A stretch of DNA of 64,000 nucleotides. It comes from Adiantum capillus-veneris (lineage: Eukaryota > Streptophyta > Polypodiopsida > Polypodiales > Pteridaceae). Under the pieces are notes generated by a model, which did no database searches, had not been told where the DNA came from, and saw nothing but the letters and a program-made list of their open reading frames with translations. The stretch covers positions 112,160,549-112,224,548 of the forward strand of contig CM043953.1 in assembly GCA_014529385.2 (NCBI GenBank). The letters run 5' to 3'. This document shows, piece after piece, positions 1-9,800 of the stretch. Position 1 is the stretch's first letter. Each line of letters opens with the position of its first letter. The position numbers were made by a program, and so were the translations under genes.

Positions 1-1559
1 ATGACTACTCCCTTGCTCTGGTAACCACCTTGACTGGTACTGGCTCTGGTTCCTTAGCCTCAGTAGTAGTCATTATACCGGTGCATCTGGACATTGGGCT
101 GCAAAATGACCATACTTCCCACAAGTGTAGCAATTCATGCTCTTGTTCTGGAAGTTGCCTTTTCCTCTTCCTCTACCCATTCCTGGTTGGTATCTGCCAT
201 GTCCTTGACCAGTACCACTAGTACCTAGTCTCTCCTCTTGAGCTACTTTGAATGGTTTTACCTTCACTGGTTCAGTGTAGTCAACCGCTGATATATCCTT
301 TCCTCTCTTAAAATGGTGAATTCTGATGCCACAATTATTCCATAAGTGACCAAAGGCTTTGTAGTAGGTACATTGTGGACATTCAGTGGAGATGTGGTCC
401 TTTGATTTGCATCTTAAACACCAAGTCTCCATCTTTCGGACTAGCTGTCTTGTGTGGCTAATCTCTGCAATCTGCCTAGCCATCTCTTCAATTTTCTTGG
501 TCCATGATCCCTTCTTTGATTTCTCCTTTGTCCTTTCATTGGAGCTGCTCTCGGAGCTACTGGACATTTCACTGGAACCAGAAGTTTCAGTAGCAGAGCT
601 ACTGCTACTGGTCCTTTGCTTCTTGTGGCTCTTCTCCTTCTTAGCCTACTGTTCCAGCTTTAATTCCCTTTGGACCAGATCATTGAATTTTTTTGTAGGG
701 ATGGTACTTCTTGTTCCCTAAGCTTCTTGCTTCTGAACCCATTCAGGAACCATGCCGTCAATCTCTTCTCAAACGGCAGCTCTTGCAACTACCTGGTTAG
801 CTCTTTTATCTTTTCCACATAGCTGCAGACTGACAAATTCCTCTGTTTGATCTTATCTAATTCACAGAGAATATCTTCGCCCCCTCTATTGTTGGAATAT
901 TCCAACCTGAAGGCCTTCAGCAATTTGTTATATGATCTCAGCTGGCATGAAGGGTAATAGTAATACCATTTCCTCGCTGCCTCCTTCAAGGTTTGTGGAA
1001 AATATTCCCCCCAATCATCTTCATCAATGTTTTTGAGTTCAATATACTGGTCGAAAGCTTGTATGTGAACATCTGGATCATCCTTTTTCCCCCGTTTGAA
1101 TATTGGAAAGGAAATCTTGAGAGAAGCGGTGTAATCATTTCGATTACTATTGATCCGGCCACTTCTCTTCTTGGCTTCAGAATGATGCTTGGGAGCCTTC
1201 TTGCAATTGTCAGTGTCAGCATCCCAATCAATTTCTGTCTCTGTCTCAGTATGAGTGTCTTCTCCGTTTTGTCTGCTAGAAGTACGGTGACTTCCCTTAC
1301 TACCCTTGGTATGCTCATCTCTCTGGAGAGACTGAGAACTCTTGGAAATCTTTGCCTTCCGTGCTTCCTGTTCTGCCCGTCGGCGTCGAGAATGACTGGA
1401 GTGCTGTGAGTCCTACGCCTCATCAGCCTCACTATGCTCCTCCTGAGCCTCAGTATCAATCATTTTCTCTTGCTTGGGATCAGACTCTCTTCCTAACTCC
1501 TCAGTAATGGGGTCCACACGAATGGTAGATTTCCGGCCACGATTGGATTTTGGTGCCAT
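1..1559 (-). pseudogene. gag of a partial LTR retrotransposon (broken)
   Basis: A gag-like polyprotein reads from an ATG at 1559-1557 leftwards past the window edge. The order seen is a basic, acidic Ser-rich N-terminus, a capsid-like segment (1100-790, ending around the KWYYYYP motif), a Ser-rich linker, an atypical Cys/His-rich stretch (about 430-330), and a canonical CX2CX4HX4C knuckle (CYTCGKYGHFAAQC, about 130-85). Zinc knuckles of this kind bind genomic RNA in retroelement capsids. The frame is broken by TAG at 1413-1415, TAG near 789, and a one-base frameshift near 690 in an A-run, so this copy cannot make a full gag. The pol region must lie left of position 1. I cannot decide between Ty3/gypsy and Ty1/copia from gag alone. 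The frame assignment is secure because the capsid segment and the N-terminus share one frame on both sides of the first stop. Confidence 0.8.
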
Positions 1560-1893
1560 TGCTGAAAACTTCAAATGGGAGAAGAGTCTTTCAGTCAACG
1601 AGCTTTAGCTCAAGCCACCGTGATCGCCAAAATGGAGTTGGAGCTGATCTCTTGAGACAGGTAATTCCAGTGTTGAAAGATTTCAGCTACTATTGTGGGA
1701 AGATTTCGGACAGCAGACTGGACAGAAATCAGAGACTAGACTGAAATGTAGATACTGAAATAAGAATCAGACTTATGTACTGAGTTTAAGGTTGAGATTC
1801 AGATTCACATTCAGAAGACTGGACGAGAAGTAAGTATAACTGAAATATATGCCATGATTGGGATTACAGATCAAGATTACAGCGAATATGATT
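1560..1893 (-). other. leader/LTR region upstream of the broken gag
   Basis: This stretch separates the gag start from the duplicated promoter-like block. It has no ORF I can support. It should hold the 5' end of the retroelement (untranslated leader, primer-binding site, LTR edge), but I did not find a convincing tRNA-complementary site next to a CA dinucleotide, so the LTR edge stays unplaced. Confidence 0.35.
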
Positions 1894-2179
1894 ACAGAGA
1901 GAAAGTACAGCCATCAATACTGCCAATGATGCTTAAGTACAATTATAGAGAAAGCGCTAACCCAAGTGATAACAATTGCCAAGCCGATAACAATGTAATA
2001 GGCCCTATTTATATACTTCGGGTTTACTGTAATAGTACAGAGAGAAAGTACAGCCATCAATACTGCCAATGATGCTCAAGTACAATTATAGAGAAAGCGC
2101 TAACCCAAGTGATAACAATTGCCAAGCTGATAACAATGTAATAGGCCCTATTTATATACTTCGGGTTTATTGTAGTAAT
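1894..2179 (-). repeat. 143-bp tandem duplication carrying a doubled promoter-like block
   Basis: Two nearly identical copies start at 1894 and 2037 (period 143 bp) with only a few mismatches. Each contains on the minus strand a plant-type TATA box (TATATAAATAG, at about 2005-2015 and 2148-2158). They lie 450-600 bp upstream of the gag start and in the right orientation to drive it. LTR U3 regions often carry short tandem duplications of promoter or enhancer sequence, so I read this as part of the 5' LTR. Confidence 0.75.
2148..2158 (-). promoter_or_regulatory. TATA box, upstream copy (second copy at 2005-2015)
   Basis: The minus strand reads TATATAAATAG in a G/C-rich setting. It matches the plant TATA consensus and points at the gag start at 1559. 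Function is inferred from position and consensus only. Confidence 0.45.
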
Positions 2180-2259
2180 TACTCTAGTAATTACTAAGTA
2201 AATCGCTGCCCATCTTCTAAGAAGACGTTCCCACATAGTGACTATCCAGCAGTCTACAG

Positions 2260-3290
2260 TGGTAATGCGTGTGCTAGTCTCCACCCAACCATGGTATCTT
2301 ATATCCTCCCCCTAGTGCACACACTATCTGGTAGTACCGATAACCTTTCCCGTAGGACCCATGTCCTTACAAGTTGACCTCCCCAATCGTCACATGCCAA
2401 CCAAGGTGCTTTGTTTTTGCTGCACAATGGAGACAACGTTGTCCCTGTCTACAAATCATGGGAGAGAAGCAGCACATCACATGCACATGAAACCCTCTTT
2501 TTCCCTTCCCAGAAATAGCTCAGATACCAGTGAAAGGGCGGTGGTAATGTGTGTGCTACTCTCCACCCAACCATCCTATCTTATAGCCTCCCCCTAGCGT
2601 ACACACTGTCTGGTCATGCCGATGGCCTTGCCCATAGGACCCATGTCCTTACAAGTTGACCTCCTCAATCATCGCATGCCAACCAAGGTGCCTTCATTTT
2701 GTTGCACAGTGGAGACGATGTTGTCCTTGTCTGCAAATCGGTGGAGAGACGTAGCGCATCGCATGCACATGCAACCTGATTTTCCCCTTCCCAAAAATAA
2801 ATTGAATACCAGTGAAAGGACTGTGGTAATGTGTGTGCTAGTCTCCACCCAAACATTCTATCTTATAGCCTCCCCCTAGCGTACACATTGTTCGGCCGTG
2901 TCGGTGGCCTTGCTCGTAGGACGCATGTCCTTATACGTTGCCCTCCCTAATCATCACATGCCAACCAAGGTACTCTAATCATATCACACACAAGTGGCAT
3001 TGAGATCAAGGTTCTTTTTCCATTCACAAAAATAGCTCGGATACCAGTGAAAGGGCGGTGGTAATGCATGTGGTAGCCTCCACGTACCCAACCATGCTAT
3101 CTTATAGCCTCCCCCTAGCGTACACATTGTCTGGTCGTGTCGGTGGCCTTGCCAGTAGGACCCATGTCCTTACAAGTTGGCCTCTCCAATCATCGCATGC
3201 CAACCAAGGTACTCTAATCATATCACACACAAGTGGCACTGAGCACAAGGCTCTTAAATGTTCACATACATAAGCACAAAATTAGGCACA
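2260..3290. repeat. tandem array of ~282-bp units (about 3.5 copies)
   Basis: Unit starts, marked by GGTAATG followed by GTGTGCTAGTCTCCACCC or a close variant, occur at 2261, 2543, 2825 and 3060, giving spacings of 282, 282 and 235 bp. Each unit has a CCTCCCCCTAGYG block, a block ending in CCATGTCCTTACAAGTTG, and a terminal GATACCAGTGAAAG. On the minus strand that last block reads TGGTATCTGAGC or TGGTATCCGAGC, close to the initiator-Met primer-binding consensus. Short frames inside the units repeat with the unit and are not genes. Confidence 0.8.
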
Positions 3291-4070
3291 AACTCTAATC
3301 ACATCACCAAGAGTGACCAAGAGTGAACACACACTACACTAATCAAGATAATGAGAGAAGTCATCAACTAATGGTAATTCTTATGGAAGAAGAGAGTTAA
3401 GATCAAAGCAAGAAGTCGTTACCTCTTTCAAATCTAGAATAATGAGAGTGTAAAACTACTTTATGACATAGTGAAATGTAGAGAAGACAAGACTAATGAA
3501 AAAAATAGAGATTAGATTAATCAAGAATAGCTTTCCTAATTACAAAGAATTAGCAACACAGCCTTGTAAGCATGGGCATTAAGCTCAAGGTTAGGCCATC
3601 CATAGAGTCAACACTCAAGAGTGAGATCTCAAGAATGAAGTCTCGTTGCATAAAAAGGGGTTATTATAAAGGCATGCACTCCAAGAATTTATACTATAGG
3701 ATTAATTGGAGCCCTCTACCTTATACAATTTGTAACTCCCAAATGAACCCAAGATCTTATACAATGTGAATAGGAAATATTATGTACATCCAGAGCAAAT
3801 ACCTAGCTTGGTGCATAATCGGTCTAGCATGTGTTAGCCTGCTAACAACCAAGAGATTTCACTTTATCGTGCACCTCCTCTAGATAGGCATCATCAAGGT
3901 CAGGATCAAGCTACCACATTTGTGAGCTTTACATCACAAAATCTTGATAAGAAGGATACTACAACTTCTCTAAATAATCACCTTGTAGATTTTCAAGCAC
4001 GTACTCTTGCTCATCCAAGCCCTCAACATATGGTGTATCCAAACCCTACAAATTTGGTCTTCTTCACCAT
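3291..4070. other. no recognisable feature
   Basis: A/T-rich sequence with scattered stops in all frames. I see no repeat, gene or element boundary here. The right end adjoins the coding relic at 4071-4450 and may be its decayed continuation, because the minus strand shows further short coding-like runs between stops. Confidence 0.4.
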
Positions 4071-4450
4071 CTATAAGACTTCTTCATCATCTTTATCCTT
4101 TAATAGCATGTCATCCTCATGCAAGCACTCATCAATAGGAGTTTCAAGTTTTGTCCAAATCTTCTTGCAAACCTCTACATAGGTAGGTACATTAGCACAA
4201 TACTGATCACCTTCGTACACGCTTGGATCCCTTCGTTCTTCAATGATAGCAGCTTCAAATTTTCTCTAACTTTAAAGATTTTGATATGAAGCTCCTAGCT
4301 AGACTCATTCAATAAAATTCGGGATGACAAACGTGTCAAACTTAAGAATCTTTTCTTCTTTTGGAACTTCATGCAACTCTACTACCTCTCCATAGAGCTC
4401 TAAGTAACTTGTTGGGTCATAGCTATCCAAAATGCTCCACTTATAAAAAA
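4071..4450 (-). pseudogene. decayed coding relic, family not recognised
   Basis: The minus strand keeps two protein-like runs. One, at about 4450-4320, includes the words SYDPTSYLELYGEVVELHE. The other, at about 4246-4071, includes EGDQYCANVPTYVEVCKKIW and ends at TAG 4073-4071. Stops and frameshifts lie between them. The composition (charged, Trp- and Cys-bearing, no low-complexity bias) is that of real coding sequence. I do not recognise the family. A retroelement gag or transposase fragment is the likeliest source given the surroundings. Confidence 0.4.
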
Positions 4451-5335
4451 TTGAGCATTTAGCCTTTTCAAGAGCCAATTGCTACAACATTTTTGGCTTC
4501 CATCTTTCTACCTCTTAAAATTCCATCTTCCCCATTGATAATTTTGATACTTAATTTTTTTTAATGTTATTCTTCTCTTGAAATCCACCTAATTTACTTT
4601 TGCCAAAGATAATTGCAATTCCCGTTTCTCAGTTTTCAAATTCATATCCAAATTTTGGTTCATATTTGTACTTGACTTGCATAATATTGTTGCAAAACAG
4701 TATCCAGTATCCCCATAATTTTCTCCATCTCTTTCACTTGGCTTGTGGACATGCCTCGTTTTGTCTACTCTGGTCAAATTCTTGTCACGTTCATCAAATT
4801 TATCAAAGTGCACGATTCTCCAAGATTGATCAGGAAAGCATCAGGGTTCTGGATGTAGATGTATGATAAAAGTAGTCTATCTGAGAGAAACTGGATTAAA
4901 TAGGGATAATTTAAGGGTGATAGAGAAACTAGAGAAGATTGATGCAATTTTGGAAAGAGATGATCACAATTGGAAACAAAATCTATGACTCAAAGCATCA
5001 AGAATTGAAAAAATAATTGACATCACCAATCAATAGGTGCTTCTTTTTTTTAAATCCTTGGTAGCTATATTACAAATCAGTAACATGTGCCATCATTGTT
5101 ATTCCTATCAACCCGCAAATCTTCAACCGCAAATCACCCCAATTGAAGCAATCCTATGATTGTTGACATAAACCTAAAATTATTGCATCCTTGAGAACAC
5201 CAACCCTAAGCTTGAAAGAAAAAAACAGATAGAGATAGCTTGCGCTTTGAGAACTTCTCCTTTGACAAGCCACCTCCTCTTCCACTTTAGAGCCTTTGAG
5301 TTTCTCTCCCCCCCTGTAATGTAGTCTTCCTCTCC

Positions 5336-5338
<3 letters not shown>
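4451..5338. other. no recognisable feature up to the LINE tail
   Basis: A/T-rich sequence with no long reading frame and no boundary signal. It is the left flank of the LINE insertion, but I could not identify a target-site duplication in it. Confidence 0.4.
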
Positions 5339-5410
<72 letters not shown>

Positions 5411-5420
5411 TAGATAGATT
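5339..5420. repeat. (GA)n then (GATA)n microsatellite forming the LINE 3' tail
   Basis: About 68 bp of GA dinucleotides are followed by several GATA units. On the minus strand the array follows the LINE ORF2 stop by only about 30 nt, after an AATAAA-like word, so it reads (TATC)n(TC)n in the place where LINEs carry their 3' tail. Long Leu-Ser repeat frames across it are simple translation of the repeat. Confidence 0.85.
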
Positions 5421-5450
5421 TTATTATCGTCCTCGGAGGTCAAATATGAC

Positions 5451-8400
5451 CTATGGGACCAAAGTTACATGTAATGTAGTATGTGTATGGCTGATGAGTG
5501 ACTCTCGATGCTCCAAAATTGTAGTGATGAGAGTCGCAATGGAGAGCCCACACTTTGGCTGGGAGAGGAAAGTGTGTAGGTCTAAGTTATGGCTGAAAAT
5601 GTGAGAGAAGCAAGTTCGGATGTGATCAAAAGCTGAGCACTCTAGTAGTGTGTGGTACTCAGACTCTCGAACTTGCAGTGAGCATAATGTGCACAATCGA
5701 TTTGACTCTTCTCCATTGCCCCAACGCCCTATCTCGCATCGAAGGAAATGGGAGCTAAGCCGAATTGCTGCGATAGTGCGTATCGCGGACAAGGGAATAG
5801 GCTCAAGCATGTAAGTGTGAGTACGGTTTCCTCTCTCAGCGAAGAACATGGTTTTGTAGTTGGGGGCAATATAGGTGGTGTAATGTATGAAGCGTGACCC
5901 ACCGGATTTCTCCCAAGCCGTAATACATTGGCGTTGTAGAAAAGCTTCATTCACTTGAGAGTCAATTGAAGCATCATGTAGCAAGTGTAATGCATCCCAT
6001 CTCCCAAACCACTTCTTTATGTCTTGCATCCATCCCGTGCTCAAGATCTTGCTTTTATGCGTCTTTTGAACTTTTTTGCTTGCTTCCCATGCAATTGTAG
6101 GAAGTCGATGTGAGGGGTTTTGACGCATCTTTATCATGTACTCCACAACCCTTTCCATGCCCATAACCTCAATTGGAAGAGATCCCGACTCAAGAAGTAA
6201 GAGCATATATGGTGTTTGTGTCTTAACTTGGAGAAAGTTTGTAAGAAAACGCTTTTGGACATTCTCAAACTCTTTCCAAGTAGACTTTGAGATGCTCCCG
6301 CCCCACACTTCAACTCCATAAAGAAGAACCGGTGTCACCAATGCATCAAAAAGATACTTCTTGAGAACCCAACACTTGATGTTTCCTGCATTACACATGT
6401 TCTCAAATGCATAATATGCTCTCTTTCCCGCTTCCAAACGACGCATAGCACATTCATGCCACTTGTGATTGGATGGAACCTCAAGGCCAAGGTACTTAAA
6501 GCTCTCAACAACTTCAAGTGTCTCGTTGTTGTACACAATGCATGGCTTCTCCTTATGGTTGGTTTTCACAAGCATAACCTTTGTTTTGGATTCATTTACA
6601 ATCAGCCCACTATGCAAGCAAAAGTTCTCAAGGACAACCATAAGCTTTTGTGCATCTTCTAAAGTGTGTGCTAGAAGCACTACATCATCCGCATACAACA
6701 AAAGCATGATTACCGCATTGCAAATAGTGACCTCTTCAATGCCTTCTTCTTGCATAAAGTCAAGTACCATTTGTTCCAATTGATCGATGCATAGGCCAAA
6801 GAGAGTTGGTGACAATGGACATCCTTGTTTAACCCCAATAGTGCTTACAAAAATTTCTGAAATTTCTCTTCCCATGCGCAATTGACAAATCACCTTCTCA
6901 TAGATTCGAGAAACCGCAAGCATAAACTCACTTGGCACTTGGAGTTCTTCCATCCTTCTCCACAAATTGTTACGTGGAATCATATCAAAGGCTTTCTTAA
7001 AGTCCACAAAACAACAATACAATCGCTTGCCTTTCAACCGACTTTCCTCCATGAGAACACGAAGAGTGACAAGATGATCAATGGTGCTATGGCATCGACG
7101 AAAACCCGCTTGTCCCTTTGCACGCTTGTCATTCTCTTCAGCCCAATCACTCAATTTCATTTCCATTATGCACCCAAACAACTTTGCCATAAGAGACCCA
7201 ATCATTATAGTCCGGTAGTTGCTTACATTCTTTACATCCCCTCCTTTATGCAAAGGCTTAACCCAATTAGTACTCCAATCATAAGGCATACCATGTTGAA
7301 GTGCAAGGTTGAACATATCACACATCCACTCATGGGTAAAATCTCCCGTCCATTTGATCATCTCCGGCTTGATACCTTGAAGATCTCCCGCTTTGCGAGT
7401 GGCCAACTTTTCAAGCCCACCGCATACATCCTCAATAGTAAAAAAAGACGGCATACATGGGAGTGAACCATAAAATGGCATTTTTTCAGTATTTTCTTGC
7501 TCATATAATTGCCTACAATGTGTGTACATATCCACTAGACTCAAGTTACCAAAATTCTCAATCCGCTTGCCTCTCAAGTTTCTCCAAAATCTTCCACATG
7601 CATGTGCCTTTTCTTGGACTTGAAATTCTTGTTGCTTTACTTCCCATCTTCTTCTCTTCTTTTGAATCAATGCCTTGTATGTATGCAAATGACTTTGATA
7701 GTTGTCTTTGTCCATAGTTGCATCAAGCTTTATCAAGGACTTTCGAGCATCTTGACATTCTTTATCAAACCACCTTTTGCGTGATCTATCTTTGTTGATA
7801 CCATGGAGATGCTTTATGGCAAAGCATTCTTCCGCACAAGAACAAATAGCTTTTTTGAAAGCTTCCCATTTAGTTTCCAATGGTGCATCACATTGAAGCT
7901 TTGTCATCCATAATTTTTGCTCAACCATTTCAATGTACATTGGTGCCCGTTTGAAATCCATACATAGTGATAACTTCTCTTTCCTTTGGCTGAGATTATC
8001 ATGCTTAGTTGCTTCTCCACATGAAAGGTCAATACATAAGGTGCGATGGTCGGATTCTGGGGTCCATTGACCAAACATAAAACTCTTTATGCGATACATG
8101 ATGGCTTCAGAGAGTAGCATATAGTCAATCACACTATCCCCATTATGTCTTCTACATGTAAATCCATTGGTTCCACTCCACAAAGATACACCATTGGCAA
8201 TGAGCATACCCGTGCTATTACACATGTGTAAAAGTAACTTTCCATAGTGATCCGGCTCTTTCTCATCCATTGAAGTACGATCATACAAGTGAACTTCCTC
8301 CAACTCCCTTGAAATGTATGGCATATCAAATTGTTGAGTATCATGTTGCAATGTTTTTGTGCGAGCATTCATATCCCCAAATACAATAACATCACCTTCA

Positions 8401-8843
8401 CCTTTGAAATAAGCAATGTCCTCTTCCAAATCAGAAAATGGTTGATCTCTATCCATGCAAGCATAAAAGGGAGAATCATGATGAGGAATGTAGCAACCGG
8501 CTACAAAAATGGGTACTCTTTTTGGTGTCATAATTTTCAGCCATACATAACGTTTGTACTTGTCATCTTTCACAATTGATACAAAATCTTCCAATCCTTT
8601 CTTAACCATACATGCTAACCCTCCTTGTCCTCTTCGTTGCTTGAGATTTTTTGACCACATCAATGAATGTACATTGTAATCCTCCAAGCCGTCAATCCTT
8701 TGTGTATCATGCTCCCAAGTTTCAACAAGAAGTACAACATCAGCTTTGCTTGTTAGTTCATCAATGCCAACCCCCGCATTCCATGGGTATCCATTACAAT
8801 TCCAAAAGCATATTTTCAATTGTAACTCGGTCTCATAGGTCAC
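5451..8843 (-). CDS. LINE ORF2: AP endonuclease - reverse transcriptase
   Basis: This is the replicative polyprotein that nicks target DNA and copies the LINE RNA in place (target-primed reverse transcription), acting in the nucleus. About 1130 residues are open. The endonuclease occupies residues 9-275, with the NCNG motif (15-18), ETW (41-43), GDMN (156-159), SVIDYML (about 237-243) and SDH (265-267). Reverse transcriptase spans about 520-780, with FVDFKKAFD (612-620), QGCPLSP (673-679) and the catalytic LYADD (716-720). A CX2C...HX4C motif lies near residue 1065. The frame begins directly after the ORF1 UAG as GGA-TGC-GTG and has no AUG before residue 62, which already lies inside the endonuclease. 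The 8843 start is therefore a GTG and only nominal. Translation probably depends on UAG suppression, reinitiation or a non-AUG start. Confidence 0.88.
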   Translation of the reverse strand: MTYETELQLKICFWNCNGYPWNAGVGIDELTSKADVVLLVETWEHDTQRIDGLEDYNVHSLMWSKNLKQRRGQGGLACMVKKGLEDFVSIVKDDKYKRYVWLKIMTPKRVPIFVAGCYIPHHDSPFYACMDRDQPFSDLEEDIAYFKGEGDVIVFGDMNARTKTLQHDTQQFDMPYISRELEEVHLYDRTSMDEKEPDHYGKLLLHMCNSTGMLIANGVSLWSGTNGFTCRRHNGDSVIDYMLLSEAIMYRIKSFMFGQWTPESDHRTLCIDLSCGEATKHDNLSQRKEKLSLCMDFKRAPMYIEMVEQKLWMTKLQCDAPLETKWEAFKKAICSCAEECFAIKHLHGINKDRSRKRWFDKECQDARKSLIKLDATMDKDNYQSHLHTYKALIQKKRRRWEVKQQEFQVQEKAHACGRFWRNLRGKRIENFGNLSLVDMYTHCRQLYEQENTEKMPFYGSLPCMPSFFTIEDVCGGLEKLATRKAGDLQGIKPEMIKWTGDFTHEWMCDMFNLALQHGMPYDWSTNWVKPLHKGGDVKNVSNYRTIMIGSLMAKLFGCIMEMKLSDWAEENDKRAKGQAGFRRCHSTIDHLVTLRVLMEESRLKGKRLYCCFVDFKKAFDMIPRNNLWRRMEELQVPSEFMLAVSRIYEKVICQLRMGREISEIFVSTIGVKQGCPLSPTLFGLCIDQLEQMVLDFMQEEGIEEVTICNAVIMLLLYADDVVLLAHTLEDAQKLMVVLENFCLHSGLIVNESKTKVMLVKTNHKEKPCIVYNNETLEVVESFKYLGLEVPSNHKWHECAMRRLEAGKRAYYAFENMCNAGNIKCWVLKKYLFDALVTPVLLYGVEVWGGSISKSTWKEFENVQKRFLTNFLQVKTQTPYMLLLLESGSLPIEVMGMERVVEYMIKMRQNPSHRLPTIAWEASKKVQKTHKSKILSTGWMQDIKKWFGRWDALHLLHDASIDSQVNEAFLQRQCITAWEKSGGSRFIHYTTYIAPNYKTMFFAERGNRTHTYMLEPIPLSAIRTIAAIRLSSHFLRCEIGRWGNGEESNRLCTLCSLQVRESEYHTLLECSAFDHIRTCFSHIFSHNLDLHTFLSQPKCGLSIATLITTILEHRESLISHTHTTLHVTLVP

Positions 8844-8852
8844 GCATCCCTA
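8844..8852 (-). promoter_or_regulatory. single in-frame UAG linking LINE ORF1 and ORF2 (candidate recoding site)
   Basis: The minus strand reads AAA-TAG-GGA-TGC-GTG across the junction. ORF1 ends at TAG (8852-8850), and the same frame continues open for about 1130 codons of ORF2. The only nearby ATG (8847-8845) is in another frame and closes after four codons. UAG followed by GGA is also the local context of the murine leukaemia virus gag-pol readthrough site (established knowledge), although no pseudoknot was assessed here. Confidence 0.6.
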
Positions 8853-9800
8853 TTTGCTTGAGAGACTTGCCTCCTCCTTGGGCACATTTTCTTCATGAGA
8901 GATCTCCTTGTTTTTATTATTCTTTTCCTCATATGCCTTGCGACGCATATTTTGTTGCTTAATAGTGCGATCTTCACATACAAAACATTTTGTATCCCTC
9001 AAATAGATCCAACTATTATCAAGGATAATCTTTCGCTTGGTCTCATCCGGCATGGTGCATACAATTGGCCGTTCTCCCGAGCGAGGAGCTCCTTGCTTCC
9101 CCACTCTATGTGCTCCATAGACCATAACTCCGGACATGCCAAAGTGGGTTTTGAAGAAATCTTCAATAACAATGGCAAGAGAAGGAGGTGTCTCTGACTT
9201 CTCTTCGCGAATTCCACGAATTACAATGTTCTTGGAACGTCGCTCCCGTTCTTTCAACTCCTCCACATCCACATTCTCAACATTCTTTGTTTGAACCATA
9301 GCTTGCATGAGTGAGGAATTAGAAACCACATTGCTACCACATACATCAGCCCAAGACTTGTTTGTGCATACATTTTTCATGTCGCATACATCCCGGCTCA
9401 TAGTGTCAAATTTCTCCTCTTTCAATACATGGTCATGCTCTACTTTGCTCATCCGCTCCTTCAAAGCATTCAAGTCCACAAGAGAGCGTTTACATTCCTT
9501 GACTTCCTCTTCAAGTTGCATCAAACGTGTTGTTTGCATCTCAAGTGTCCTCTTGAGATTTTCATTCTCAACCACAAGTACCCTTAGTGTGCCATTCTCC
9601 ATTGCAAGTGCTCGTAAGTCTTCGCCTTGTTTGTTTACGGTCTCTTGCAATGATACCAAGTACGCCATGATCATGGTTTCCGATGTCGTTGGTTGGGGGG
9701 TTGTGTTGCTATCTCCACACTTAGGAGATTTTGGATCACTTTCCACAATGGTTGTGGATCTTGTTGAAGAAGAAGAACCCTTGCGAGTGCCGGAAGACAT
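8850..9800 (-). CDS. LINE ORF1: coiled-coil / RRM-like RNA-binding protein
   Basis: A 316-residue ORF1p that should bind LINE RNA and form the ribonucleoprotein. It begins with ATG at 9800-9798. Residues 1-40 are Ser/Thr-rich and disordered. About 45-130 form a heptad-rich coiled coil that would trimerise the protein. About 185-285 form an RRM-like domain opening with RRSKNIVIRGI and holding a GAHRVG motif, as in ORF1p of L1 and related vertebrate or algal LINEs. A Lys/Glu-rich tail ends at the UAG. Most flowering-plant L1 elements instead have a DUF4283 plus zinc-knuckle ORF1, as the second LINE in this window does, so the two LINEs belong to different lineages. No stops or frameshifts are present. 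Confidence 0.82.
   Translation of the reverse strand: MSSGTRKGSSSSTRSTTIVESDPKSPKCGDSNTTPQPTTSETMIMAYLVSLQETVNKQGEDLRALAMENGTLRVLVVENENLKRTLEMQTTRLMQLEEEVKECKRSLVDLNALKERMSKVEHDHVLKEEKFDTMSRDVCDMKNVCTNKSWADVCGSNVVSNSSLMQAMVQTKNVENVDVEELKERERRSKNIVIRGIREEKSETPPSLAIVIEDFFKTHFGMSGVMVYGAHRVGKQGAPRSGERPIVCTMPDETKRKIILDNSWIYLRDTKCFVCEDRTIKQQNMRRKAYEEKNNKNKEISHEENVPKEEASLSSK

Noticed and set aside
2260-3290. CRISPR-like direct repeats
   Set aside because: Units are ~282 bp of continuous sequence without short repeats and unique spacers, and the DNA is plant nuclear; it is an ordinary tandem array.
5180-5443. Open frame with a long Ser-Leu repeat
   Set aside because: It is translation of the (GA)n/(TC)n array and the LINE 3' end; no codon structure beyond the repeat. 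The same applies to Ser-Leu and Arg-Glu frames at 11131-11553, 36562-37189 and around 38350.
6882-7466. 194-codon plus-strand frame and other plus-strand frames across 6.1-9.8 kb
   Set aside because: Antisense shadows of the intact LINE ORF1 and ORF2.
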